From Actinopolymorpha singaporensis (GTDB lineage Bacteria; Actinomycetota; Actinomycetes; Propionibacteriales; Actinopolymorphaceae), in assembly GCF_900104745.1 (NCBI RefSeq), contig NZ_LT629732.1, forward strand, positions 682,001 to 746,000: a DNA stretch of 64,000 nucleotides, in the 5' to 3' direction. The notes below the pieces were generated by a model. That model had not been told where the DNA came from, made no database searches, and worked only from the letters and a program-made list of their open reading frames with translations. Below are positions 1 through 7,759 of this stretch, piece by piece. How positions within the stretch are numbered: the first letter of the stretch is position 1; each line of letters opens with the position of its first letter. The position numbers and the translations under genes were made by a program.

Positions 1-2
1 GC

Positions 3-209
3 GCCGAGAAGGTGGCCCGCTTCCTGGTCCGTACGGCTCGCAGTCTCGGCCCGGCGCAGCATCGGCACACGCTGGTCAACGGCCGGCCGGGCCTGCTGCG
101 CTCTCGCGCCGGCCGGCTGGACAGCGTCGTCGGCCTGACGGTCGCCGGCGGCCGGATCACCGAGCTCCACATCGTCCGCAATCCCGAGAAGCTGAGGAGC
201 GTCACGTGA
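3..209 (+). CDS. ECF41-type RNA polymerase sigma factor, C-terminal end (partial)
   Basis: Only the last 68 codons are in the window; the reading frame enters from the left edge. The fragment carries VNGRPG and ends with NPEKLRS, which match the C-terminal SnoaL-like extension of ECF41 sigma factors, where an NPDKL motif near the end tunes sigma activity. Its stop overlaps the GTG start of the next gene by 4 bp (GTGA), so the two are translationally coupled. The neighbour is an AhpD/carboxymuconolactone decarboxylase protein, the classic ECF41 partner. The sigma-2 and sigma-4 regions lie outside the window, so the family call rests on the tail and the neighbour. Confidence 0.8.
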   Translation, partial: AEKVARFLVRTARSLGPAQHRHTLVNGRPGLLRSRAGRLDSVVGLTVAGGRITELHIVRNPEKLRSVT

Positions 210-691
210 AGCGCCGCATCGACATCATGGAGCACTCCGGCGAGGCCGTCCGCGCCATGCGCCAGGTGGCGAAGTACGTCCACGAAAGCGGGTTGCCGCC
301 GGCCGTCTTCGAGCTGGTCAAGATCCGGTCCAGCCAGATCAACGGCTGCAGCTTCTGCCTGGACATGCACATGCGACAGGCGAAGGCGGCCGGCGAGACC
401 GACGAACGGCTGTGGTCGGTGGGCACCTGGCGGCACGCGCCGTACTTCACCGACGCCGAACGCGCGGCGCTCGCGCTGACCGAGGAGGCCACCCGGCTCG
501 CCGACCGCGGGGAGACCGTGCCCGACTCCGTGTGGGACGAGGCGACCCGCCACTTCGGCGAGCCCGAACTCGCCGGGCTGATCTTCGCGATCGCCCACAG
601 CAACGCCTGGAACCGGATCATGGCGATCACCCGGACACCCGCCGGGGCAGCACTGCGTGCCGCTGCCGCGAACCCGCTGTCCAGCGGCTGA
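206..691 (+). CDS. Carboxymuconolactone decarboxylase / AhpD-like protein, partner of ECF41 sigma
   Basis: The 161-residue protein has the all-helical AhpD core with the redox motif CSFC followed by DMH at about residues 49-55, as in alkylhydroperoxidase-like enzymes that use a CxxC pair and a nearby histidine. A second conserved block (FTDAERAALALTEEATRL) lies near residues 79-97. Such proteins are the usual gene partner, and probable physiological target, of ECF41 sigma factors. The GTG start overlaps the sigma stop by 4 bp. The physiological substrate cannot be read from sequence; a peroxide or quinone-related redox role is inferred. Confidence 0.85.
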   Translation: MKRRIDIMEHSGEAVRAMRQVAKYVHESGLPPAVFELVKIRSSQINGCSFCLDMHMRQAKAAGETDERLWSVGTWRHAPYFTDAERAALALTEEATRLADRGETVPDSVWDEATRHFGEPELAGLIFAIAHSNAWNRIMAITRTPAGAALRAAAANPLSSG

Positions 692-797
692 CATCGGGGG
701 CTGACTGTTCTGCGGTAGGGCCCGCGACGTGCGATCATCGGACCCCTCGTCGGCGTCGCGGGCCCCGCGCCCGCCCCGGAACAGGGAGCACAGGCAC

Positions 798-995
798 ATG
801 AAGATCGTCGGGGTCATCGTCGCCATCTGGCTGCTCATCGGCGTCGTCGCCGTTGCCCAGCGGGGCTACTTCGCCGGGTCCGACCAGAGCTGCGCCAAGG
901 CCGGCACCATCGCGGTGACCGTGGTCGCCGGTCCGCTCAACTACGTGGGCGCCAACCCCAAGGTGAAGTGCGAGCTGCCGCAGCCTTCCTCCTAG
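798..995 (+). CDS. Small single-pass membrane/exported protein, unknown function
   Basis: The ATG at 798 is chosen because AGGGAGC lies just upstream; an in-frame start further upstream gives an arginine-rich leader with no ribosome site. The 65-residue product starts MKIVGVIVAIWLLIGVVAVA, a single hydrophobic helix or uncleaved signal, and continues with a short polar domain carrying two cysteines (near residues 33 and 56) that could form a disulfide outside the membrane. It resembles a small conserved actinobacterial protein family of unknown role. No partner is evident from context. Confidence 0.65.
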   Translation: MKIVGVIVAIWLLIGVVAVAQRGYFAGSDQSCAKAGTIAVTVVAGPLNYVGANPKVKCELPQPSS

Positions 996-1053
996 GGTGT
1001 GTCCTGCAGGCGACGGCCCTGCGGGCGAACCAGCGGGCAGGGAGGCGATCGGC

Positions 1054-1782
1054 GTGGCGGACACGGAGGCCGGCGGCGGCACGGTCGCCAAGTACGCAGC
1101 GGTCCGCGCGCACCTGCTCGAACTGATCCGCGACCGGCTCGAACCGCACCAGCGGCTGCCCACCGAGCGCCAGTTGTGCGCCGACCTCGGGGTGAGCCGG
1201 TTGACCGTGCGCCGAGCCGTCGAACAACTCGTCGGCGAGGGCGTGGTCTACCGCATCCAGGGTTCGGGCACCTACGTCGCCGAGCCCGCCATCCGCAAGC
1301 GTGAGCTCCTGTCCTCGTTCAGCGACGACATGCGTACCCGCGGGCTCGCGCCGGGGGCGAAGCTGCTGCGCGCCGAGCAGACCGTTGCCGGCGCCCGGGA
1401 GGGCTGGCGCCTCGGGGTGAGCCCCGGCGAGCCACTCGTCCACCTTGTCCGGCTCCGGCTGGCCAACTCGGTGCCGATGTGCCTGGAGGACGTCTGGCTG
1501 GTGGCCGGGCTCGTCCCGGACCTGCTGGACTCACCGGTGGAGGGTTCGCTGTACGAGACGCTGCTCAGCCGCTACCGCATCGCCCTGGACCGGGCCGAGC
1601 AGGAGGTACGCGCCACCATCGTGGACCGCGAGCAGGCCGCGCTGCTGGAGGTGCCCGCGCTGACCCCCGCCCTGCTGGTGGAACGCGTCACCTACGACGT
1701 ACGCGGGCGCGCGGTCGAGTTCGCCCGGTCGCTGTACCGCGGCGACCGGTACAGCCTGGAGCAGACCCTCCGCCGCCAGTAG
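1054..1782 (+). CDS. GntR-family transcriptional regulator, HutC/UTRA type
   Basis: An N-terminal winged helix (about residues 10-75, with LPTERQLCADLGVSRLTVRR as the recognition part) is followed by a UTRA ligand-binding domain, the layout of the HutC subfamily that senses sugar phosphates or other small metabolites. The GTG at 1054 has GGAGG eight bases upstream; an earlier in-frame ATG lacks one. The gene faces the end of the kinase/DUF4127/nanE operon, so it is a plausible local regulator of amino-sugar use, by analogy with NagR/DasR. That link is inference: no operator was proven. Confidence 0.85.
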   Translation: MADTEAGGGTVAKYAAVRAHLLELIRDRLEPHQRLPTERQLCADLGVSRLTVRRAVEQLVGEGVVYRIQGSGTYVAEPAIRKRELLSSFSDDMRTRGLAPGAKLLRAEQTVAGAREGWRLGVSPGEPLVHLVRLRLANSVPMCLEDVWLVAGLVPDLLDSPVEGSLYETLLSRYRIALDRAEQEVRATIVDREQAALLEVPALTPALLVERVTYDVRGRAVEFARSLYRGDRYSLEQTLRRQ

Positions 1783-1830
1783 CCCCGCCGCCAGTAGCCC
1801 TGCCGCCGGTAGCCCCGCCGCCGGTAGCCC
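1771..1830. repeat. Four tandem 15-bp units at the 3' end of the GntR gene
   Basis: Unit CGCCGCCAGTAGCCC occurs at 1771 and 1786, with variants (TGCCGCCGGTAGCCC, CGCCGCCGGTAGCCC) at 1801 and 1816. The first unit encodes the last residues and stop codon of the GntR gene. Because the period is a multiple of three, each later copy places another TAG in the same frame. It fills the space between two convergent genes. Confidence 0.9.
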
Positions 1831-1852
1831 GCCCGACGCTTCGCCGGGTAGG

Positions 1853-2788
1853 TCACGCGTCCTCGGCCAGCAGGACCGCACCGTCCAGGCCGTCACCGGC
1901 GGGGTCGACCACATGGGCCCGCGGGATCTCCGTCTCCACCCGGCGACGCCACGGTTCCCGTACCAGATCCGCCACACCCATGAGCCCGCCCGCCCACGAC
2001 ACCGGCACAGTTGTGTCAGGTCGCGAGGCGGCCAGCTCCAGGTAGCGGCTCACGGCGGCGCGGGTCGTATCCACCAACGCGGTCACACCGTCGTGCCAGA
2101 TCGCCGCCGCCACCGGGTCACCGGCCCGGGCCACGTCGGCGACCTGCCGGCTGAACGACGCCACGTCGGCCACCGTGCCGCCCGTCCCGTAGAGCCGGCG
2201 CGGCAGCCCGTCCAGCGGGCCGAACCGGTCCGCCGCCGCGGCAGCGAGCAGGGTCCGCGGGCCCCGGCCGTCGTACGCGGCCAGCGCGGCTCGCAGCCCG
2301 TGCCGGCCCACCGCGAAACCGCCGCCCTCGTCCCCGAGCAGGTGGCCCCAGCCGTCGACGCGCGCGGTGGCGCCCGTGGTACCCGAACCCGTCCTCGCCA
2401 GCGCCACCACGCCGGTACCCGCCACCACGACGACGCCGGGCTTCCCGGCCAGCGCGCCGAGGTGCGCGGTCACCGAGTCGTGGGCGACACGTACCTCCGG
2501 CGCTCCCAGCAGGTCCGCGACTCCCGCCTCGATCCGGCGTACCTCGTCGGGCCGGTGGTCCCCGGTCAGGCCCATGCCGACCCGGGCGACCGGCCTTCGC
2601 TCCGCCGCGGGCAGCCGCGCCCAGGCCTGCTTCACCAGCGCCAGTATGGTCGCCGCGGGGTCACCCGCGTCGTAGTCGAACCCGCCGCTGGTCGCTGTCG
2701 CCGTACTTCCGTCCGGCCCTACCACCCGAAGACGCAGGCCGGTCTGCCCGCCGTCGACTCCCGCGATCCGCACGTCCGGAATCCTCAC
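1853..2788 (-). CDS. BadF/BadG/BcrA-type sugar kinase, probable N-acetylglucosamine kinase
   Basis: The protein has the actin-like ATPase fold of the BadF/NagK family. The phosphate-1 loop GVDGGQTG lies at the N-terminus, GTGVVAL in the adenosine/phosphate-2 region near the middle, and WGHLLGDEGGG follows. These motifs are typical of N-acetylglucosamine kinases, which make GlcNAc-6-P from ATP. The GTG start at 2788 is chosen because it overlaps the upstream DUF4127 stop (GTGA), implying coupled translation. With nanE in the same operon a role in GlcNAc/ManNAc salvage is likely. Substrate choice among amino sugars is inferred. Confidence 0.8.
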   Translation of the reverse strand: MRIPDVRIAGVDGGQTGLRLRVVGPDGSTATATSGGFDYDAGDPAATILALVKQAWARLPAAERRPVARVGMGLTGDHRPDEVRRIEAGVADLLGAPEVRVAHDSVTAHLGALAGKPGVVVVAGTGVVALARTGSGTTGATARVDGWGHLLGDEGGGFAVGRHGLRAALAAYDGRGPRTLLAAAAADRFGPLDGLPRRLYGTGGTVADVASFSRQVADVARAGDPVAAAIWHDGVTALVDTTRAAVSRYLELAASRPDTTVPVSWAGGLMGVADLVREPWRRRVETEIPRAHVVDPAGDGLDGAVLLAEDA

Positions 2789-4407
2789 GTCCGGGGCACC
2801 AGGTCGAAGTCGATCTCGAACGTCCGCCCCCACGGCAGCCGCGGCGAAGCGATCAGCCACCGGCGCGCGTCCGCCCCACCCAGTTCCTCCGCGACCTCCG
2901 GCAGCCGCTTCGCGCAGCGTTCGAGGTAGCTCGCGACGTCGGCCGGGTCGGGGAAGGGGACGGACATGTGGTCGGCGTACGGCCGCTCCTGCGCCAGCTC
3001 GCCGCGGACCACCGCCTGGTACGCGTAGTCCTCCACGATCCGGTGCCAGCGCAACCGGCTCTCCGCGGCCTCGTCGACGCCGCCGTGACGGTGGCCGACG
3101 GCGTGCGCGACCAGCGCGGCCACCACCGAACCGACCGTGTTGCCGGCGGTGTTCCAGCCGCCGTACGCCCGGATCCGGTCCAGGACGCCGCGTTCGGCGA
3201 GCGCCCGTACCAGGTTGGGGTCGGCACCGTTGACGTACCGGACGTCGGCCACCCCGACACTGCTGCCCGCCTCGACCAGTTCGGCCACCCGGTCCACCAC
3301 CGCCTCGACGACTGCCCGGTCGGTGCCCTCGCCGCGACGTGCCATGTCGCCCCGGTGGGGGTCCGGCGCGTGCACCACGATCACCGCATCCGCCACACGC
3401 TGCTCCCCACCATCCGGCACCTCGGCGCCGGCGGCGGCGATCTGCCGGGCGACGCCTGCTGCGATGGGGACGTTCTCGTACGGCGCGATCCGGTCCGCGC
3501 CGCCCTCCTCGCAGATCTCGACAGCGATCCGCACCGGCTCGTCCTGCCTCTCCGGCCCGTCCTGCGCGCGCGCTGTCGGCACCGCGTCGAGCGCACCCTT
3601 CTCTCCGGCCGCACTGCCGGCCGCACGCCCGGCCGCACGCCCGGCCGCACGCCCGGCCGCATTGTCGGCCAGGGCGCGCGCCACGAGCACCGACCCCACC
3701 TCGTCCGCGCCCGGATACATCAGCACCCGGGTGTCCAGCCCGGTCGCCGACACCCAGTGCCGCAGCCAGACCTGCTCCAGCGAACCCGCCGCCCGCGGCG
3801 CGGTGTCGTCGGCGGTCACCAGCAGGGTGTCCAGCGTTCCCCTCCCGGCCAGGCCGAGGGTGAACAGGTCGACCGTGTGGTTGCGCAGGCGGCGCAGCCA
3901 GAAGTCCGCCCGTACGTCCGTCGGCACCGCCGCGGTCAGCCGGTCACGTTCGTGCGGCTCGCCGAGGAACTCCCGGTGCAGCGCACCGCCCAGGTCGTGC
4001 AGTTCGACACCGTGCCGGGACCAGTACTCCGGCTCCTCGGCAGGGCTGTACGAACGCGACGCGCGCATCACCGTCGTCACCGCGGTGATCGGCAGCCGGG
4101 GGAAGCGCGACCGAATGCTCTCCAGCACCGCCAGCCGCTCCACGACGGCGGAGGCGGCGTCCTGCGTCGTCCGCGAACCGATCAGCCCGCCGTACCCCAG
4201 CATGTCCAGCGACACCACGAGCGCGTCGACTGCTCCGGCCACCTCCGCCAGCCAGCCGGCCAGCTCGTCGGCGCGTCCTGGTGTGCGCATCCGCGGCAGT
4301 AGCTCCGCCGGCGGGGTGAGCACCTCCACGCCCGCGATCGCCGCGATGTGCGTGGGCAAGGTCGCGTTGACAGGTCGTTCGTCCAGGGGCAACAACGCGA
4401 TGCGCAC
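2785..4407 (-). CDS. DUF4127 family protein
   Basis: The 540-residue protein begins VRIALLPLDERPVN, the diagnostic start of DUF4127, and ends with the conserved PWGRTFEIDF block. The GTG at 4407 is chosen because a GGAAGGGA site precedes it and it places the conserved start at residue 1. No catalytic role is established for the family. It sits between an amino-sugar kinase and nanE and overlaps the kinase start by 4 bp, so it probably acts in the same amino-sugar pathway. A low-complexity insert rich in AAGR repeats (from 3605-3664) and a following charged stretch interrupt the middle and are probably a surface loop. Confidence 0.85.
   Translation of the reverse strand: MRIALLPLDERPVNATLPTHIAAIAGVEVLTPPAELLPRMRTPGRADELAGWLAEVAGAVDALVVSLDMLGYGGLIGSRTTQDAASAVVERLAVLESIRSRFPRLPITAVTTVMRASRSYSPAEEPEYWSRHGVELHDLGGALHREFLGEPHERDRLTAAVPTDVRADFWLRRLRNHTVDLFTLGLAGRGTLDTLLVTADDTAPRAAGSLEQVWLRHWVSATGLDTRVLMYPGADEVGSVLVARALADNAAGRAAGRAAGRAAGSAAGEKGALDAVPTARAQDGPERQDEPVRIAVEICEEGGADRIAPYENVPIAAGVARQIAAAGAEVPDGGEQRVADAVIVVHAPDPHRGDMARRGEGTDRAVVEAVVDRVAELVEAGSSVGVADVRYVNGADPNLVRALAERGVLDRIRAYGGWNTAGNTVGSVVAALVAHAVGHRHGGVDEAAESRLRWHRIVEDYAYQAVVRGELAQERPYADHMSVPFPDPADVASYLERCAKRLPEVAEELGGADARRWLIASPRLPWGRTFEIDFDLVPRT
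3605..3664 (-). repeat. Five tandem 12-bp units inside the DUF4127 gene
   Basis: The unit CCGGCCGCACGC (plus strand) is repeated five times, with the first and last copies slightly diverged. It encodes AAGR repeats in the protein, keeping frame. This looks like slippage expansion in a tolerant loop. Confidence 0.9.
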
Positions 4408-4488
4408 GGGGAGTCCCTTCCAGGGTTGCGGATTCATGTTCTTCACCGACCACGGCTCGCTCGACCGCGAGCTTCGGAGACCACGGCT

Positions 4489-5190
4489 TCACCGACCACG
4501 GGGCACACCGGCCGCGTACCTGCGGGTGAGCGAGATCGGGTCGGTGATCGCCGTACCCACCACCACCGTCCACGCGCCCGCCTCGAACGCCGCCCGGACC
4601 TGTTCGGGCCGGTCCACCCGGCCCTCCAGGACGGCGCGTACCCCGTGGCTCGCGAGGTCGGCCACCAGGGCGAGGTCGGGGCCGACGCGGGACGCCGAGG
4701 CAAGGGTGTAGCCGGACAACGTCGTCCCCACCAGGTCCGCTCCGGCCGCCCACGCGGCCAGGCCCTCCTCCAGGGTGGCGACGTCGGCCATCACCGGGCG
4801 GCCGAGTTGCTCGTGAACGGCTCGGATCAGGTCCGCCGCCTCACCGGGGTCGGTCCGGTTGTCCGGAACCGCCTCCAGCGCGATGATGTCCGCGCCCGCC
4901 TCGGCGAGCGCCGCGCAGTCGGCCAGCGCCGGCGTGATGAACGGACGATGCGCGCCCACGTCGACCTTGCGGATGCCGATGATGGGCAGCCCGATCCGGC
5001 GCCGCACCGCGCGCACGTCCTCGGCCGACTCGATGCGTACGCCGACCGCCCCGCCGGCCTCGGCGCACGCCGCGAGCCGCGCGATGATCTCCGGGTCGGC
5101 CAGCGGATGTCCGGCACTCGCCTGACACGACACCACGAGCCCGCCCTCGAGGGCCTGCACCGCCGCGCTCACCTCGGGGCCGGTCGCCAT
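4489..5190 (-). CDS. nanE: Putative N-acetylmannosamine-6-phosphate 2-epimerase
   Basis: The protein is a TIM barrel of the NanE family, converting ManNAc-6-P to GlcNAc-6-P. Visible family features are GGLVVSCQA near the start, GIRKVD in strand 3, DIIALEAV, VMADVAT with its acidic residue, and the terminal phosphate-binding AWTVVVGTAI. ATG 5190 is chosen with GGAG eight bases upstream; an earlier in-frame ATG at 5250 has a poorer site and adds a non-conserved leader. It is the first gene of the leftward operon, 81 bp ahead of DUF4127. No sialic-acid lyase or nagA/nagB is visible, so those steps must be encoded elsewhere. Confidence 0.85.
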   Translation of the reverse strand: MATGPEVSAAVQALEGGLVVSCQASAGHPLADPEIIARLAACAEAGGAVGVRIESAEDVRAVRRRIGLPIIGIRKVDVGAHRPFITPALADCAALAEAGADIIALEAVPDNRTDPGEAADLIRAVHEQLGRPVMADVATLEEGLAAWAAGADLVGTTLSGYTLASASRVGPDLALVADLASHGVRAVLEGRVDRPEQVRAAFEAGAWTVVVGTAITDPISLTRRYAAGVPRGR

Positions 5191-5557
5191 CCGCACTCCG
5201 TTCACTCGCCGTCTGCTCGTCGTCTGCTCGTCCGCTTTCCTGCTCGTCATGACGAAGGGGACGAGACAAAGGACAGTACCAATGCCTGCGTCGCCAGGCT
5301 GCACTCGATGACAGCTCACCGTAGACAGCGAGCGTTGGGATCGATGATTGATCCGGACCTTTGAGCCAGTCTCCGCGACCTCGCAGCGTCACTTCGTCGC
5401 CCCGTATTCGCTACCAGGAGCCTCAAGCAGGTGCGCTCTGTCGGACTGGGCCGTTACGATGCCCGGACATTCGCGTCGCTCGCCAGGCCCGGTGCCGGCG
5501 CGGATCGAGGCCGCTGATCGACGCCCACGCGGCGCTGATCGACAGGAGAACCTTCCG
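5191..5557. promoter_or_regulatory. Divergent gap between nanE and an ECF sigma gene, with an inverted repeat
   Basis: This 367-bp non-coding stretch must hold the promoters of both the nanE operon (leftward) and the sigma gene (rightward). The clearest element is the inverted repeat GGATC-N7-GATCC at 5338-5354, a possible regulator site. No DasR-type TGGTCTAGACCA sequence was seen. AGGAG at about 5544 is the ribosome site of the sigma gene. Confidence 0.4.
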
Positions 5558-6574
5558 ATGACCGAAGCCGCGACCGATGTGACCGCCACTGACGTACGCG
5601 AGGTGCCGCGAAACGCCGCCGAGCTGGAGGCAAGCCTGGCGCACCACCGGACGGAGCTGACCGGCTACTGCTACCGCATGCTCGGCTCGGGGTTCGAGGC
5701 CGAGGACGCCGTGCAGGAGACGCTGGTACGGGCCTGGCGCGCGTTCGACCGCTTCGAGGGCCGGGCGGCCTTCCGGTCCTGGCTCTACCGCATCGCCACC
5801 AACGTCTGCCTCGACCTGCTGAACGGCCGCAACCGCCGGGCCCGGCCGATGGACCTCCAGGCCGCGGCCACCGCCTCCGCGCCGCTTCCCGGTGCGCTGC
5901 CCGAGGCGACCTGGCTGGAGCCGATCCCCGACGGGCGAGTGGTCCCCGAGGACGCCGATCCCGCCGAGGTGGCCGCCCGCCGGGAGACTGTCCGGCTGGC
6001 GTTCGTGTCCGCGTTGCAGCACCTGCCTCCCCGCCAGCGAGCCGTGCTGATCCTGCGAGAGGTGCTGGACTGGCGGGCCAACGAGGTCGCCGAGCTTCTC
6101 GGCACCACGGTCGCGTCGGTCAACAGCGCCCTCCAGCGCGCCCGCGCCACGCTGGCGACCGCCAACGTCACCGAGTCCGACGTGTACGCCCCGCTGAACG
6201 ACGAGCAACGCGACCTGCTCAAGCGGTACGTCGACGCGTTCGAGCGCTACGACCTGGAGTCCCTCACCTCGCTGTTGCGCGAGGACGCCACGCTCTCGAT
6301 GCCGCCGTACGACCTGTGGCTGCGGGGGCACGCGGAGATCCGGGCGTGGATGCTCGGCACGGGCTGCGGCTGCCGGGGATCGCGGCTCCTGCCGACCGTC
6401 GCCAACGGTTCACCCGCGTTCGGTCAGTACCGCCCGGCCGCCGACGGTGGCCACGAGCCGTGGGCGCTGCAGGTCATCGAGATTTCAGGGGGCCGGATCG
6501 TCGGGCTCAACAACTTCCTCGACACCGACCGGTGGTTCCCGCTGTTCGGACTGCCGCCCCGCCTCGATCCCTGA
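5558..6574 (+). CDS. ECF RNA polymerase sigma factor with C-terminal SnoaL-like domain (SigG-like)
   Basis: The 338-residue protein has sigma region 2 ([36 protein letters not shown]), sigma region 4 ([26 protein letters not shown]) and a C-terminal SnoaL-like domain (roughly residues 215-335), as in the SigG/TIGR02960 class. Such factors often have no classical anti-sigma, and the extra domain modulates activity. The ATG at 5558 is set by AGGAG upstream. A close paralogue runs in the opposite direction at 7760-8779. Its 3' end overlaps the convergent STAS gene by 90 bp. Confidence 0.9.
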   Translation: MTEAATDVTATDVREVPRNAAELEASLAHHRTELTGYCYRMLGSGFEAEDAVQETLVRAWRAFDRFEGRAAFRSWLYRIATNVCLDLLNGRNRRARPMDLQAAATASAPLPGALPEATWLEPIPDGRVVPEDADPAEVAARRETVRLAFVSALQHLPPRQRAVLILREVLDWRANEVAELLGTTVASVNSALQRARATLATANVTESDVYAPLNDEQRDLLKRYVDAFERYDLESLTSLLREDATLSMPPYDLWLRGHAEIRAWMLGTGCGCRGSRLLPTVANGSPAFGQYRPAADGGHEPWALQVIEISGGRIVGLNNFLDTDRWFPLFGLPPRLDP

Positions 6575-6958
6575 ACCACCCGGGCATCCCAGAGCGGGAG
6601 TGCCCGCCGGTAAGGACGGCACCACGTCGGCCAGACCGGCCAGAGCGATCAGCTGCCGTAACCCGCACCCGGCATGGCGCAGCCAGAGGCGGCAGCCGAG
6701 CCGGCGCGCCGTCAACTGCAGCCGCGCCAACGCCTCGACCGCGACCGCGTCCGGTTCGGTGAGCCCGGCGACGTCACAGATGACGCGCCTCCCGGGCCGC
6801 TCACCCACCAGGTCCGCAAAACGCGCGCACAGGTCCGGAATCTCCGACCGCTCGATCGGCCCTTCCAGGAAGACCAGCAGCTCACCGCGCACATTCGTGT
6901 CGGGCGCCGGCTGCCTGTCCTCGCCGGGGCGTCCTCGTGTTCCCCACCTGTCGTTCAC
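6485..6958 (-). CDS. STAS-domain protein (anti-sigma factor antagonist-like)
   Basis: The central part reads as a STAS fold: [18 protein letters not shown], then [20 protein letters not shown] at the usual phospho-acceptor region, then [19 protein letters not shown]. There is no serine in the expected helix position (D-A-V-A), so classical SpoIIAA-type phosphorylation is doubtful. The start is GTG at 6958 with a modest GAAGAG site. Its last 30 codons lie antisense to the end of the upstream sigma gene, and that tail (rich in E, P and V) is probably unstructured. A link to one of the two flanking sigma factors is likely from context only. Confidence 0.75.
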   Translation of the reverse strand: MNDRWGTRGRPGEDRQPAPDTNVRGELLVFLEGPIERSEIPDLCARFADLVGERPGRRVICDVAGLTEPDAVAVEALARLQLTARRLGCRLWLRHAGCGLRQLIALAGLADVVPSLPAGTPALGCPGGSGIEAGRQSEQREPPVGVEEVVEPDDPAP

Positions 6959-7138
6959 GATCTCTTCGACCCGCGGGCAGTCCGCAACTCATCGGTCGCC
7001 GAGCCCGGATCCCCCTGGTCGGAAGTTCGCCCGCAGGTACCGATGAGTTCGCCGCGTCGCGGTCGTCAGAGCCCGTGGAAACACCCGCGTGACCGAAACA
7101 ACCGGCGCGGACGGCAGAACACGGAGCTGGAGACGACA

Positions 7139-7654
7139 GTGAGCACCCCGACGCACACGACAGACAACACCACGACCACGACAGACAACACCACGACCAC
7201 GAGAGCGAACACCACGATGAGCACGACAGAGAGCACCCACCCCTCGCAGACCCGTGCCGGCCACCGGCCCAGCCGCCGGATGAACGTCACGCTGTGGGTG
7301 GTGCAGGCACTCACAGCCGCCTTCTTCCTGGTGAGCGCGGTCCCGAAGCTCATCGCACACCCTTCCGCGACGGCCGTCTTCGACAAGATCGGCTTCGGCG
7401 ACTGGTTCATGTATCTCGTCGGCAGCCTCGAACTCGCCGGCGCGATCGCCCTGCTCGTCCCGCTGCTTGCAGGCTTGGCCGGACTGGCGTTCATCGGCCT
7501 GATGGTGGGCGCGTTCATCACCCAGATCACCGTCATGGACGGCAAGAACGCCGCCACCCCGGTGATCGTCGCGGTGGTCGTCGGCTTCATCGCCTGGGGG
7601 CGCCGCGGCCGGACCACCGAGCTCCTCAGCCGCCTGCTCCACCGCCGCGGCTGA
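7139..7654 (+). CDS. DoxX-family integral membrane protein
   Basis: After a 47-residue Thr/Asn-rich leader the protein has four predicted transmembrane helices: TLWVVQALTAAFFLVSAVPK, FMYLVGSLELAGAIALLVPL, AGLAFIGLMVGAFITQI and TPVIVAVVVGFIAWG. The first helix with its SAVPK turn and the GSLELAGA motif fit DoxX. Family members have been tied to redox and thiol-stress complexes. The GTG at 7139 has GGAG upstream; ATG codons at 7217 and 7280 are alternatives that would remove the repetitive leader. It lies between the two SigG-like genes and may be a target of one of them. Confidence 0.75.
   Translation: MSTPTHTTDNTTTTTDNTTTTRANTTMSTTESTHPSQTRAGHRPSRRMNVTLWVVQALTAAFFLVSAVPKLIAHPSATAVFDKIGFGDWFMYLVGSLELAGAIALLVPLLAGLAGLAFIGLMVGAFITQITVMDGKNAATPVIVAVVVGFIAWGRRGRTTELLSRLLHRRG
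7157..7219 (+). repeat. Three tandem 21-bp units in the DoxX leader
   Basis: The unit begins ACGACAGACAACACC at 7157 and 7178, with a diverged third copy at 7199. It codes for a TTDNTTT-like heptapeptide, in frame. If translation begins at 7217 instead, this becomes an upstream untranslated repeat. Confidence 0.85.
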
Positions 7655-7671
7655 GCCAGGCCGCGCCGCCT

Positions 7672-7743
7672 GCGCTGCCGCTCCGCCGGGTCGCCGCGCT
7701 GCCGCTCCGCCGGGTCGCCGCGCTGCCGCTCCGCCGGGTCGCC
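7672..7743. repeat. Three exact 24-bp tandem units between convergent genes
   Basis: Unit GCGCTGCCGCTCCGCCGGGT-CGCC starts at 7672, 7696 and 7720. It lies between the DoxX stop (7654) and the end of the leftward sigma gene (7760). Each unit is GC-rich but not a clear hairpin, so a terminator role is not obvious. Confidence 0.9.
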
Positions 7744-7759
7744 GTTCGGGCGACGACGG

